From Paenibacillus planticolens (GTDB taxonomy: Bacteria > Bacillota > Bacilli > Paenibacillales > NBRC-103111), in NCBI RefSeq assembly GCF_013141725.1, contig NZ_WHNZ01000030.1, positions 124,001 to 188,000 of the forward strand: a DNA stretch of 64,000 bases. The letters are read 5' to 3'. Of the stretch, positions 22,716 to 31,702 are shown in pieces. Within the stretch, counting starts at the first letter, position 1. Each line of letters opens with the position of its first letter. Made by a program: the position numbers and the translations under genes. Under the pieces are notes generated by a model. The model was not told where the DNA came from, searched no databases, and saw only the letters and a list, made by a program, of their open reading frames with translations.

Positions 22716-23433
22716 TAGACTTAGCCATCACTTCCGCAATAAATACATTTCCTAAATTATTGGGGTGAACGTTATCTGGAACCATACTTTCCTTTACCGA
22801 AGCGTTGCGGGACCCAAATCCAACGGATGCTAGTTCTATTACAGGAACACCCCAATATTCTGCAACTTCTCGAATAGCGGTATTAAAACTTTTTACCGTT
22901 GCCCATGTGTGTTGCATATCGAGAATTGTTCCGATAAAGATTTTTTTGCCTGTATACTTTGTTTGCAATCCATCAAGCATTAAATGGAGGGCGCCATAGT
23001 ACGTTGTCGCTACCCTATCAGTGAATGTTCCCAGAGTCTTGCCTTGATTAATATCGTTAAAACCGCCCCATACAATAATGATGTCTGCATCATTATCCAT
23101 TGATGGCCAACGATAAGACATTGAGAATGTGGTTGAGTTATCAGTAAATGTGCTACCGTTAACTCCATAGTTTCTGACAGTACAGTTATATTTTGTTTGT
23201 AGATAATCCGTCCATCCAATAGTTCCAGTGTTTTTGCCTTGCGTCATGCTGTCGCCAATGGCATTTATTTTTTTGCCGGAGATATATGGAGCGAGTCCAC
23301 CCGAAGAAATAAGTGCCTTAATTTCCGCATCGTTATATACTTTGGTCTCTGCTCCATTTATTTTAATGTTTCCGTTTATAGAACTGGGTTGAACATCTGA
23401 ACCACTGCCTCCGCTAGGTTTCGTAATACCCAT
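22702..23433 (-). CDS. Tail-associated SGNH/GDSL hydrolase
   Basis: 243 residues. Residues 1-50 are a linker with structural repeat character (GNIKINGAETKVYNDAEIKAL). Residues ~55-243 are an SGNH hydrolase: block I NAIGDSMTQG with nucleophile Ser, block II YGVNGST, block III VWGGFNDI (Gly and Asn of the oxyanion hole) and block V DNVHPN (catalytic Asp and His). These esterases remove acetyl or other acyl groups from sugars, and in phage tails they de-esterify surface polysaccharide or wall polymer. Interesting beside the acyltransferase moron, which would add such groups. It is the last gene of the tail-fibre run. Confidence 0.85.
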   Translation of the reverse strand: MGITKPSGGSGSDVQPSSINGNIKINGAETKVYNDAEIKALISSGGLAPYISGKKINAIGDSMTQGKNTGTIGWTDYLQTKYNCTVRNYGVNGSTFTDNSTTFSMSYRWPSMDNDADIIIVWGGFNDINQGKTLGTFTDRVATTYYGALHLMLDGLQTKYTGKKIFIGTILDMQHTWATVKSFNTAIREVAEYWGVPVIELASVGFGSRNASVKESMVPDNVHPNNLGNVFIAEVMAKSINSH

Positions 23434-23449
23434 GCTTCAAATGCCTCCC

Positions 23450-25528
23450 TTATACCGTATAGATTTCAAAATTATCCCCTCTTGGTGCGGCAGCTGTATA
23501 GAAAACAAATCCGTGTTTAGTGTTAGTCAACCCGATATTATTGGCATCTGTGTAAGTTTGAATCAGCACACCATCAATATAGCCCTTGTAAACATTCCCT
23601 CTAACTTCAAGCTTTAAGCGATACACCTGATCAATTACAAAAGAAAAATTTACAGTCGTAGGAGTTGTTGAAGCACCTGTTAGTGTAGTGAGAAACCCAG
23701 CTCTAGTACCGTTAGTTGAAGCTCCAAAAATCAAACACTGGTTATTTGATGCATTAACTCTGGCAGAAACACCGGAAATGTTACCTGTCAATAAAGATGG
23801 CAGAATGAAATCCATTTCAACGTCAAAGTTATTAGAAACCCCAATGTCAATACTAGGAAAGTTGGTGGAGCCGGTAGCAAAGCCGACTCTATTACTGATA
23901 ATAGTTGGAGGTGTGTCTGCTCCTCCAGCATTCCATGATTGTCCCGTTACTGCAGTACCAATAGCTCCGTTGGGCCTGTTAAAGTTATCAGAAGCCACGA
24001 GAGTTCTTCCTGAGGATGCCGCTGTAGTCGCTTGAACTGTCGGATTACCTGTAGATCGGTTATTAGATGCATCTAAAGCTGCTACTTTGATTGTGTATAT
24101 CGTGCTAGCGTTTAGTCCGGTAACAGTGAAAGAAGTTCCTTTAACGTTCCCGTTAGCTACAGTGTAATTCGTCCCATCTGTGCTGTACGATACTTCGTAA
24201 TGATCAGCGTTAGCAGTCCACGTCAATTGTACTGAGCTGCTCGTAACTGTGCCGACCGTCAGTCCTGTAACAGGATTCGGAGGTGCCGCAGCGGTTGTAA
24301 CAGTAACACTCGTTCCAGAAGACACGTTCCCTGCTGCATCCCGAGCCTTGACCGTGAACGTATACTGAGTGGATGCCGTAAGCCCTGTTGCGTTATACGT
24401 CAAAGTTGTACCGGAGACGGTTGTCACCTTGGTTGCTCCGTTATAGATTTCGTAGCCCGTTACTCCCACATTATCCGTCGCTGCTCCCCAATTGAGCGTA
24501 ACTCCTATTTGAGTCAATCCGCTTGTAGTAAGGTTGGTAACGTTGGTAGGTGGAGTGGTATCCACTTCCGGTGCGCTAGTTGTAGCATTGACACTTGTTC
24601 CACTTGCGGCATTGCCGCTCGTGTCTTTTGCTTTCACCCAAAAAGTATAAGCTGTAGATGCGGCCAACCCGTTAACGTTATAAGTCGTTGCTGTGACGTT
24701 CGCTAAAAAGGTAGACCCATTATAGATATCATAGGATGCCACATCACTTGAAACAGAAGCAGCCCAGTTTAGCGTCAGGCTCGTTTGTGTGATATTTGCC
24801 GTTGTTAAGTTCGTTACATTTTCAGGCGGCGTAGTATCGGCGCTAGAGGCCGTCGTGACCGTCGTTGATGTGCCGGATGAAATGTTGCCAGCTGCATCTT
24901 TTGCTTTGACGGTAAATGTATACTGAGTCGCTTGGGTCAAGCCTGAAACATTGTAGGTCGTATCCATCCTGCCCGTTACGCTTGTAATTTGAGTAGGCCC
25001 GCGGAATATATCGTAACCTACACAATCATCAGAGGCGGAAGCGTTCCAGTGAAGTGTTAAACTGGTTGCAGTAAGATTGGTTACAGTGAGATTGGTTACG
25101 TTATCCGGTGGCGTTATATCCGGTTCCGGCTCTGGAATTGTAGCCGTACTTCCCAGCTCGTACCTTCCATAAGCCTGAAAAGGCACATTTGTATTGATTG
25201 TGATGCTTGTAAATGGCGGCAAAACTTCATCAAATACTGCGCCGGCATAAACTGTATAAGTGTCTCCGGACCCCTCGCCGTCGTTTATTGTAATCGTTAA
25301 GCTAGCATTACCGTCATTGCTAATAACGAAGGCTTTCATAGCCCGGGTAAATTCCTTATTCATTGTGGCGGTACCGCTAAACGGACCACTGGCTACCAAG
25401 CTCGGGGATTTAACCAAGTATCCCTCGTCTTCCCCCATTACTAGTTGCCATTTTCCTGTCCGTCTATTTTTAAACTGAGGCGGAGTGTCCTGTCCTATTT
25501 TTATCATTTTTTCTACGTTGTCTGGCAT
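23450..25528 (-). CDS. Tail protein with four fibronectin-III domains and a C-terminal lectin-like domain
   Basis: 692 residues. Residues ~1-135 are an N-terminal beta domain (structural attachment part). Four FN3 repeats follow, near 140-228, 236-318, 325-410 and 412-500, each with P-x-NVTNLTT...LTLNW and a YTFTVKAKDAAGNxS motif, joined by DTTPP-type linkers. Residues ~510-692 begin SDNFNRPNGAIGTAVTG and look like a concanavalin/LamG-type sugar-binding domain. The architecture suits a surface-binding baseplate appendage. FN3 repeats are nearly identical in DNA in places, so copy number could vary by recombination. Confidence 0.8.
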   Translation of the reverse strand: MPDNVEKMIKIGQDTPPQFKNRRTGKWQLVMGEDEGYLVKSPSLVASGPFSGTATMNKEFTRAMKAFVISNDGNASLTITINDGEGSGDTYTVYAGAVFDEVLPPFTSITINTNVPFQAYGRYELGSTATIPEPEPDITPPDNVTNLTVTNLTATSLTLHWNASASDDCVGYDIFRGPTQITSVTGRMDTTYNVSGLTQATQYTFTVKAKDAAGNISSGTSTTVTTASSADTTPPENVTNLTTANITQTSLTLNWAASVSSDVASYDIYNGSTFLANVTATTYNVNGLAASTAYTFWVKAKDTSGNAASGTSVNATTSAPEVDTTPPTNVTNLTTSGLTQIGVTLNWGAATDNVGVTGYEIYNGATKVTTVSGTTLTYNATGLTASTQYTFTVKARDAAGNVSSGTSVTVTTAAAPPNPVTGLTVGTVTSSSVQLTWTANADHYEVSYSTDGTNYTVANGNVKGTSFTVTGLNASTIYTIKVAALDASNNRSTGNPTVQATTAASSGRTLVASDNFNRPNGAIGTAVTGQSWNAGGADTPPTIISNRVGFATGSTNFPSIDIGVSNNFDVEMDFILPSLLTGNISGVSARVNASNNQCLIFGASTNGTRAGFLTTLTGASTTPTTVNFSFVIDQVYRLKLEVRGNVYKGYIDGVLIQTYTDANNIGLTNTKHGFVFYTAAAPRGDNFEIYTV

Positions 25529-25544
25529 TCAGTCGGCCCTCCCT

Positions 25545-26003
25545 TTACGCTAAGTCAGCTTCAAAATTTAAATTAAGGTATCCCTGATTGGGAAAAGTCT
25601 CTGTACTTCCATCAGCGTAAGTCACCTTAAACTCTGCTCTCATTGGACCCAGTACATCAGCCTCCTCTGGTTCAAAGGCGAAGCAGACCAAACCGTCGCT
25701 TTCGTTCAACACAATAGCTTCACGTTTGATCAAGACTCTATTTCCACGAGCCTTAGCCATAGTAAATTTGACCTCACAATCAGTCAGATTTACGGGGTTA
25801 CCTTTTGGAGTTTTTAACTGTGCCTTAATAGCTGTTCGAGTATCATGTCGTTTCATGTTTAATACCCTTAGGGGGCGACTACTCTCTAACTCCTTTTTCT
25901 CAACTACACTTTGAACTGGGGCTACAAAATAAGCGAGAGTTTCTACTTTAGCCAAAGAAGCATCAACCATGTTCCTGATAGATTCAATCTCAATATTGTG
26001 CAA
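25545..26003 (-). CDS. Baseplate upper protein-like (BppU N-terminal domain)
   Basis: 152 residues. The second half (RTAIKAQLKTPKGNPVNLTDCEVKFTMAK, ALGPMRAEFKVTYADGSTETFPNQGY) matches the BppU/DUF2479 N-terminal fold, which joins receptor-binding proteins to the baseplate in Firmicute phages. It starts at a TTG (GGAGGGG 8 bases upstream) inside the end of the previous gene. It lies beside the FN3 protein and probably anchors it. Confidence 0.65.
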   Translation of the reverse strand: MHNIEIESIRNMVDASLAKVETLAYFVAPVQSVVEKKELESSRPLRVLNMKRHDTRTAIKAQLKTPKGNPVNLTDCEVKFTMAKARGNRVLIKREAIVLNESDGLVCFAFEPEEADVLGPMRAEFKVTYADGSTETFPNQGYLNLNFEADLA

Positions 26004-26493
26004 TGCCTATCCCCTCCAAATATGCTGACTCCCAGAGATCCTGGGGAGATACGTCCCCTGTGGTTTGATCGGTGATCCAAATGCCTGTTTCTTCATGAAC
26101 GGCCTTTACCAGTAGCTCCGCGCATTCATAGGATTTCGAGTCATCGAAGTAGATAGGTATCCCAAACCTCTCCCGGAACAGCAGCGCAATCACCTCCCCC
26201 CAACCGTACGGACTACCTTTCGTCCGCTCAATTCGCTTGAGGATTCGCTCGCGTACTTCAGCAGTAAATCGTAGACGCTTAACGTCGATTTCCAAGTAAT
26301 CACTTAATGCTCCGTACCCAGCGCGCCGAAACGCATTAGCTTCGAACGTGGTATTTGATGCAACAAAATAGGCCACGTGAGAGTATTCACTTCTCGTAGC
26401 CCATTTGACTAATGCTTCTATAATTCGATCTTTAAAGGTGGGATCGCGCCTGCGCTTTACAAAAATGACATCGCATGGATACAGGCCTACCAT
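25990..26493 (-). CDS. YiiX-like (permuted NlpC/P60-type) hydrolase
   Basis: 167 residues. YPCDVIFVKRR...SEYSHVAYFV carries the N-terminal His of the circularly permuted papain-like fold (YiiX/C92 group), and KSYECAELLVKAV carries the Cys; GYGALSDYLEIDVKRLRF lies between them. Members cleave amide bonds in peptidoglycan or lipids. It starts within the end of the DUF4376 gene (7-base overlap) and is expressed with tail genes, so it may be a virion-associated enzyme acting on the wall at entry. Confidence 0.7.
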   Translation of the reverse strand: MVGLYPCDVIFVKRRRDPTFKDRIIEALVKWATRSEYSHVAYFVASNTTFEANAFRRAGYGALSDYLEIDVKRLRFTAEVRERILKRIERTKGSPYGWGEVIALLFRERFGIPIYFDDSKSYECAELLVKAVHEETGIWITDQTTGDVSPQDLWESAYLEGIGIAQY

Positions 26494-27029
26494 GTGATAT
26501 CCCTGATTTCTTCATCTGATGAAGCTGCTTCTGCGGCAGCTTTTAAAGTCCAATACTTCCCGATATTTGTATTCTTATGAGCTAATCCATCAGCAAATAC
26601 AGTTTTAAATTGATCAATCGTGTGCCCTTGCGGGATGCCAGATGCTTTCCAAATTACGGTACCTGATACAAGACCCGCGGTAATTGCGTTCAGCATACCG
26701 CCGAGGTTGATTTGAGCATCATAATCAAAATCATACGTGTGATCAGTTCCAAGCGCATTAGATGTGAAGCCCGCCAGTATTTCAGCATTACAAGCTGCAT
26801 TGAGTTCAGATAATTTTAGTTCTAAAGGTGATTTAACAGTGGGATCAGGTTCATACCGCGTCTCCCGTGACTGCTCGACATATTCACCGAGCCCAAGGTC
26901 AAACATGTAGACAATATCCTCGACCGTTTCATAGTCAATGCGTTCTGTTACTATTCGAGACTCTGTTCCGATAACCTTTATTTCGCCATCAGCAGACCAA
27001 TACACGTTGCTGTTATCGATAGAGTACAT
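26487..27029 (-). CDS. Tail fibre-region protein, DUF4376-like
   Basis: 180 residues. Residues 1-70 are charged beta sequence (SNVYWSADGEIKVIGTE). The C-terminal ~110 residues (LKLSELNAACNAEILAGFTS...YDFDYDAQINLGGMLNAI...WKASGIPQGHTIDQFKTVFADGL) match DUF4376, found at the ends of phage tail proteins of the XkdW type. It abuts the fibre gene without a gap and probably forms part of the distal baseplate. Confidence 0.75.
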   Translation of the reverse strand: MYSIDNSNVYWSADGEIKVIGTESRIVTERIDYETVEDIVYMFDLGLGEYVEQSRETRYEPDPTVKSPLELKLSELNAACNAEILAGFTSNALGTDHTYDFDYDAQINLGGMLNAITAGLVSGTVIWKASGIPQGHTIDQFKTVFADGLAHKNTNIGKYWTLKAAAEAASSDEEIRDITW

Positions 27030-28298
27030 TTACATTTTCCCCCCTTCATAGTAATATTTTAACGCTCCGACTGTTCCACCACTATATGTTTTTGCTTCTA
27101 TCAAGATACTATTCGAAAAGTAAATTGAATCGTTTAGTACTGATAGCGGTTGACTGTTACCACTAGGTGTTGCGCCCGGAGAATAGTAAGGGTAATCGAC
27201 ATATGAAGGACCTAAATTAAGAGGCCCGTTATGACCTAAAAGGACCATGTATCCATTACCGGCAGTTACAAAATTTTTATAAAATCTATTGTTAACCATG
27301 CCGAATAGGCTATTGTTGTTATTTATGGCTAGACCTTCCCATACTACTACGCCGTCTACTGTCACTTTAAGAAGTATACGGTCAGAAGCTGTCGATTCCA
27401 TTAGTATAAAGTCCATGTATCCTTTACCTGTAAGGCTGTATACAGGTTGATATGTCCCGGTTACCACCATACTGGGAACTAGTGGACTATAAATTCTTGT
27501 CATCGCCGTTTTGTCAAATTTATTTCCCACAGGAGTCCACACTCCTCCATTGTTATATTCTAACTGCCCATTATTCCAACATAAGTTGTTAAATGACCAA
27601 TATGCTGCGTCATGATTATGGTCACTTCTTGCGGCCGTGCTTGATGCCCCATTACCGCCAAAAATAACCGCAAGAGAACGATCAGCTGTTAGATCCCCAC
27701 CGCCTGTAAGCCCAACTCCTGCTGAAATGCTTCTAGCAGCTGCCGCTCGAGTCGTATCTGTTGGATGGACGTGGTCAGCGCGGGCATATCGCTTGGACGA
27801 ACCTACCGTGGCAGCGCCGTCCATAACCGGAGGGGTAGAAGCAGCCTGACCAATTACAAAGGCTTTTGTAGCTAGTTGAGTCGTAGACTCATCAGCAGCA
27901 CCTGTAGGTCCAGTTGGCGTACCTGTGAAGTCGGGTGAAGCCAGAGGCGCTTTGTTAGAATTTAAAGACTCAATCGACGTTACAGGCGGAGTATACCAAT
28001 TCGACTTACCTGTAATCGCTTTGATCATATTAGCAAGCTTTGACCATAATCTCGTCGGCGTGTCCGGACCAGATGCAGCTGTTACAGTGTCGTCAATTGT
28101 ACGGTTGCCGATCTTGGCATCTATTACAGAACCATCAGGATGGTCCAGCACGGCTGCCGTCTTATGGGTGTTGTGCAAATCGGACTGTTGCTTTAATGAT
28201 GTATCAGCCAAGTCCCAGTTACCGTTCTGATCATCAACGTTGTAGTTGTCTGTCTGCGCCGGCTTTTTGAAGCTGTAATTCGTTGTATTTGTGGACAC
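27030..28298 (-). CDS. Tail fibre protein
   Basis: 422 residues. The N-terminus TTNYSFKKPAQTDNYNVDD and the following ~90 residues are the baseplate-binding head found in many Firmicute tail fibres. Gly/Ala/Thr-rich shaft repeats follow (ASPDFTGTPTGPTGAADEST, YARADHVHP at ~165, AARSDHNHDAA), including two His motifs like those in long-tail-fibre metal-binding shafts. The last ~170 residues are a beta-rich tip, the likely receptor-binding part. It lies between the P2-gpI-like baseplate gene and DUF4376, the usual place for fibres. Confidence 0.8.
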   Translation of the reverse strand: MSTNTTNYSFKKPAQTDNYNVDDQNGNWDLADTSLKQQSDLHNTHKTAAVLDHPDGSVIDAKIGNRTIDDTVTAASGPDTPTRLWSKLANMIKAITGKSNWYTPPVTSIESLNSNKAPLASPDFTGTPTGPTGAADESTTQLATKAFVIGQAASTPPVMDGAATVGSSKRYARADHVHPTDTTRAAAARSISAGVGLTGGGDLTADRSLAVIFGGNGASSTAARSDHNHDAAYWSFNNLCWNNGQLEYNNGGVWTPVGNKFDKTAMTRIYSPLVPSMVVTGTYQPVYSLTGKGYMDFILMESTASDRILLKVTVDGVVVWEGLAINNNNSLFGMVNNRFYKNFVTAGNGYMVLLGHNGPLNLGPSYVDYPYYSPGATPSGNSQPLSVLNDSIYFSNSILIEAKTYSGGTVGALKYYYEGGKM

Positions 28299-28312
28299 AG
28301 GATCACCTCACT

Positions 28313-28867
28313 TTACATCGTGGGAACTTGATTTCTAAGGTATTCATGCGTGAATCCACGCATCTTATTGTGCGTGAATGGCTGGAACTCTTGGTACTGA
28401 GTATAGATGTACTGCCACTCAAGGCGGAGGTGCCCCGGCATAAATCGAGACATGAGCCCTTTGAGATCGTTAATATTGCTTGGGATCCCTCGTACGTCTG
28501 TAAACTGAATCGTTACCTTGTAATTCCCAAAATCCTCAACAATATTGGTCGTGTAACCGTAAGCTTGGAGTATGCTCTTTAGATCAGCTGAAGTGGCTCC
28601 GATCCCACCGCGAGACATCGCCATTACGTTATTCCGACGAGCAGGGATATTACTTTTGTCCAACAGCTGAATGGCAAATTCCGCTTCATAAACGGGAAGC
28701 ATGTACGTTGCTGAGTCAATAAAGAGTTGATCCCGAGCTTCAGAAACAGCGGCCTTGAGGTCATCGAATTGCCGGCCGACAGCTTTGTAAATTCCCACCG
28801 TATTTTTGAAGGCGCTGTGCAAGAATGACCCAGGCAAAATACTTTGAAAGAAATCAAAAAATTTCAT
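28313..28867 (-). CDS. xkdU: Baseplate protein, DUF2313 (XkdU/YmfQ-like)
   Basis: 184 residues. KFFDFFQSILPGSF at the start and the middle block NIPARRNNVMAMSRGGIGATSADLKSIL, then GYTTNIVEDFGNYKVTIQF, match the DUF2313/YmfQ family (P2 gpI-like wedge protein). GGAAAGGAGGG lies ahead of the ATG. It immediately follows baseplate J, as xkdU follows xkdT in PBSX. Confidence 0.85.
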   Translation of the reverse strand: MKFFDFFQSILPGSFLHSAFKNTVGIYKAVGRQFDDLKAAVSEARDQLFIDSATYMLPVYEAEFAIQLLDKSNIPARRNNVMAMSRGGIGATSADLKSILQAYGYTTNIVEDFGNYKVTIQFTDVRGIPSNINDLKGLMSRFMPGHLRLEWQYIYTQYQEFQPFTHNKMRGFTHEYLRNQVPTM

Positions 28868-28897
28868 CTCAAGCCCTCCTTTCCAGTCATTTAATCA

Positions 28898-29941
28898 TTA
28901 TCCTTGATCGAAAATTGCGAGCTCTATGGTGTTAAGTGTAATGTTCGAAGTCGGAGCGGACATGACAAAGTCAAACACCCCCTTGACCGACAAGATCGCT
29001 TGAATCAGCCCTGTGATTCTGACTACACCTCCGATCGGTACGTTTCGTACGTAGGAGTCTATCGCCTGTTTAACAAGCGGCGTAAGGCCATCAATGGTGA
29101 AGCCTTGGGCCGCAATAATTGTTCCTGCCACGACGACCAAACGCGGCACTGGTTTTATGACCTGCACGTTAGCACCTACTGGACTTTTCGTCTTGATATG
29201 TGCTGAAACTGAATCGACCAATTCATTTGAAGGAATGCCGCCATTAGTAATGACCACATCGATCGTACCGTTACCGCGGTTAAGTGGAATAGAGATCGCA
29301 TTGGTTACTCCTCGAACCTCCATCGCCCACACAATGTAGTCAGCGGGAGTGCCTCCATTTTGCGGATTCTGAATCGTAAAAATGTACCTGGCTCGCAGCT
29401 GCTCATCCGTTTCGTTATCTGTACCGTCGATCAACCCTCCAGTACCTACCTTGATATTTTGCACACCTACTACTTGGGCCCCGACAACTTGAAGAGGCGT
29501 TGCAGGCGACAGGTTGCCGGTTATGCCGATTGTTGTGCAAGTCACATCAGCAAGGATTGTGGTCCAGCCTGCTGGCAATGAAATATCATTGTCTACTGTG
29601 AATATGATCTTGCCGTCTAACGTTGCCAAAAGAGTACCTTTAGTAAGTGTCGTCCCTATTGGGGCAGGAGTTGATCGTGTCAAATTGACTTTTCCGTGTG
29701 CTGTTGTACCGAGCTTTCTAATCACTCCGCGCTCTGCACAGCGACGTTCGAGAAACGACCCTTTTGACGATGAAACAAAGAAAAGACTAAGAAGCTGCTC
29801 CAGCATAAACCACACCATGCGCAGCGATCTGGCCACCACCGCAAGGAGTGTGTACGTCAACGACCCGGGAAGTTTATCCGTCAAAGTTGATGGGAGATCG
29901 GCAAGCAGCTCCGCCATTATCTGCTCATAAGATTTAAACAC
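28898..29941 (-). CDS. xkdT: Baseplate assembly protein J (XkdT-like)
   Basis: 347 residues of the Mu gp47/P2 gpJ family. Typical blocks are SKGSFLERRCAERGVIRK at ~56, GTTLTKGTLLAT, IKVGTGGLIDGTDNETDEQLRARY (~165-188), and NPQNGGTPADYIVWAMEVRGVTNAISIPLNRGNG, which I cite only by its landmarks GGTPADY and V..A.. The protein is the wedge that links the baseplate hub to fibres. Its start overlaps the end of the gp25-like gene by 8 bases. Confidence 0.9.
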   Translation of the reverse strand: MFKSYEQIMAELLADLPSTLTDKLPGSLTYTLLAVVARSLRMVWFMLEQLLSLFFVSSSKGSFLERRCAERGVIRKLGTTAHGKVNLTRSTPAPIGTTLTKGTLLATLDGKIIFTVDNDISLPAGWTTILADVTCTTIGITGNLSPATPLQVVGAQVVGVQNIKVGTGGLIDGTDNETDEQLRARYIFTIQNPQNGGTPADYIVWAMEVRGVTNAISIPLNRGNGTIDVVITNGGIPSNELVDSVSAHIKTKSPVGANVQVIKPVPRLVVVAGTIIAAQGFTIDGLTPLVKQAIDSYVRNVPIGGVVRITGLIQAILSVKGVFDFVMSAPTSNITLNTIELAIFDQG

Positions 29942-30323
29942 GTATGCTCACCGCCTGTTCAAACGACCCGGAAGAACCGTCTTTTGCAATGAAGGACACA
30001 TAGAATGTTGCCGTTTTTTCCTCGCGGTTCAGTAAAACACGTACCTGCACACTCTGAACTCGAGAGTCAGCTAGCAGGCAGCTGGATACATCGGAGATAA
30101 CATCTTGCTCAAAACTTTTCCCCATCGGAGAGGATAAACGTTGGAACACTGGATTTCCATAAGTAGTGTCATAAAACAACGCCCCAAGAGGTGTCCCGAA
30201 GCGCCTTTGTAAAGCTGTTGTTAGATTTTCAATGCCGGATACAGTGTTTAAATCTCCCTGCAAGTTTGCGGCAAGATCCCCGTTTACAGAACCTAAGTCT
30301 GTCAAAAGAATATCACTCACCAT
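29934..30323 (-). CDS. xkdS: Baseplate wedge protein, gp25/W-like (XkdS-like)
   Basis: 129 residues. IENLTTALQRRFGTPLGAL and YGNPVFQRLSSPMG, followed by VQSVQVRVLLNREEKTATFYV, match the GPW/gp25 lysozyme-like baseplate family (DUF2634/XkdS group). It initiates sheath assembly at the baseplate in contractile tails. It overlaps baseplate J and follows the small spike-like gene by three bases. Confidence 0.85.
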   Translation of the reverse strand: MVSDILLTDLGSVNGDLAANLQGDLNTVSGIENLTTALQRRFGTPLGALFYDTTYGNPVFQRLSSPMGKSFEQDVISDVSSCLLADSRVQSVQVRVLLNREEKTATFYVSFIAKDGSSGSFEQAVSIRV

Positions 30324-30326
30324 TAA

Positions 30327-30608
30327 TCACCAACTTTGTGTTGTAGTTTTACCTCGAATCGTTACGGTACCGTCCGGATAAACGAAGACCCGCCCCTCGT
30401 CCTGCAGTATCCCCAATATCACCCCTTGATTTCTATTACCGTTGATGAAGATGACAACGACTTCGCACCCGATCATATTGGAATCGATTGAAACCGTCGT
30501 AGGTATGTATCCTGTCTCAAAAGTGGCCAAAGGGAGAAACACCCGTGCTGTCTGGCCTTGGACATCCATGATGATCCCAAACTGGGGTAAAGCGTCGTTC
30601 AGCTTCAT
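30327..30608 (-). CDS. Small baseplate protein, OB-fold like (XkdR-region)
   Basis: 93 residues, strand-rich: FGIIMDVQGQTARVFLPLAT, CEVVVIFINGNRNQGVILGILQDEGRVFVYPDG, which reads as an OB-fold barrel like the N-terminal part of gpV/gp5 spike proteins or DUF2577. The position (between gpD-like and gp25-like genes, 4-bp overlap with the former) is that of a hub or spike component. Confidence 0.65.
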   Translation of the reverse strand: MKLNDALPQFGIIMDVQGQTARVFLPLATFETGYIPTTVSIDSNMIGCEVVVIFINGNRNQGVILGILQDEGRVFVYPDGTVTIRGKTTTQSW

Positions 30609-31702
30609 AGGGTTCCACTTCCTAATTTCCTCGAGCTGCCCAGGATCGATGAATCAGAGGAATAAAGATCTTGCCGATACTGTTCAGCCTCATCAGGACG
30701 CAAACTTGTTATATCCAAGCCCATAAGGAATCCTTGCTTATTTAATGTGAGATCATATCGCTCAACATAGTAATTTCCGTCGAACCTACCGCAGCCGGCT
30801 ACGGACACTTTTTTCTCACAAGCAATTGTTGGCACTCCTGCCATTTTGCTTGCCTTGCCGGTTATGACATACCTGGAGAACTCGGGAAGCAGCTTATCCG
30901 CGAGTTGCTTCGCTTCGGCTTGCGTCTTTACTTTCGAAGAGTAGTATACGCGCTCTTTAACCTGCCCCATTGACTCTATGAGGGTGTCATTCTTCGCCGT
31001 CCCCTCGATCAACTGCTTTTGCGTGTAATGTCGAACAGTTACTTGGTTAAAACTATCCACCGCATTATCATCAAAATCAATTTGGCAGTTGGATTTAAAC
31101 CCCATTCTATAAAACAGGTTCGCCTCGATCTCCTCATCGCTAAGATCCCTTTGTCCAAAGTAGAAAGTTTTATTTTTATCGACATAGCAAATAAATCCTT
31201 CGTGGTCAGCTAGTGATTGAAGGATTTCCCACTCTTTTCTATTCTGGTACATGTCTCGATCGATAATCTCAGTCGTTGACGTAATGTTTGGAGTCAACCC
31301 GTATTTGCTACACAAAAGAGAGGCGATCTGACTCGCTGTCCTTTCTGCATATGCCACTGTAAATGTGGTGTCCAGGAATGGCGCTGAGTAGTCACGGCCA
31401 ATAATCCTACATGTCATGTCTCCTGAGAAAGAAGGCGATACCCCATCTATCTTCCCAGTAAACACGTGCTCAAGTTCGTTCTTATACCACCGGTTCGGGT
31501 CCTGGACATAGCCCAGATAAATCTTTATCTCCTGATTCTTCTTGAACCAATCAGAGAGCATTAAACTATTATTAACCTTTACCTCGAAGGAATCGGCAGC
31601 CATATAAAGGGTACCAATAACCCGAATACTTATTAAGTCCGGCCACCGCAATAGCTGACCGTCGACCTCAATTAAACCTCTAGGAGAGCTCAACTGCCCC
31701 AA
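30605..31702 (-). CDS. xkdQ: Late control protein D-like baseplate hub (XkdQ-like)
   Basis: 365 residues of the gpD/gp27 hub family. RWPDLISIRVIGTLYMAADSFEVKVN at the start, GRDYSAPFLDTTFTVAYAERTASQIASLLCSKYGLTP cited by landmarks GRDYSAPFLD and LLCSKYG, YQNRKEWEILQSLADHEGF and the beta-rich C-terminus YYVERYDLTLNKQGF. It forms the ring that holds the spike. Starts at TTG 31702 or TTG 31693 (AAGGGG 9 bases upstream of the latter); both lie inside the end of the LysM gene. Confidence 0.85.
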   Translation of the reverse strand: MGQLSSPRGLIEVDGQLLRWPDLISIRVIGTLYMAADSFEVKVNNSLMLSDWFKKNQEIKIYLGYVQDPNRWYKNELEHVFTGKIDGVSPSFSGDMTCRIIGRDYSAPFLDTTFTVAYAERTASQIASLLCSKYGLTPNITSTTEIIDRDMYQNRKEWEILQSLADHEGFICYVDKNKTFYFGQRDLSDEEIEANLFYRMGFKSNCQIDFDDNAVDSFNQVTVRHYTQKQLIEGTAKNDTLIESMGQVKERVYYSSKVKTQAEAKQLADKLLPEFSRYVITGKASKMAGVPTIACEKKVSVAGCGRFDGNYYVERYDLTLNKQGFLMGLDITSLRPDEAEQYRQDLYSSDSSILGSSRKLGSGTL

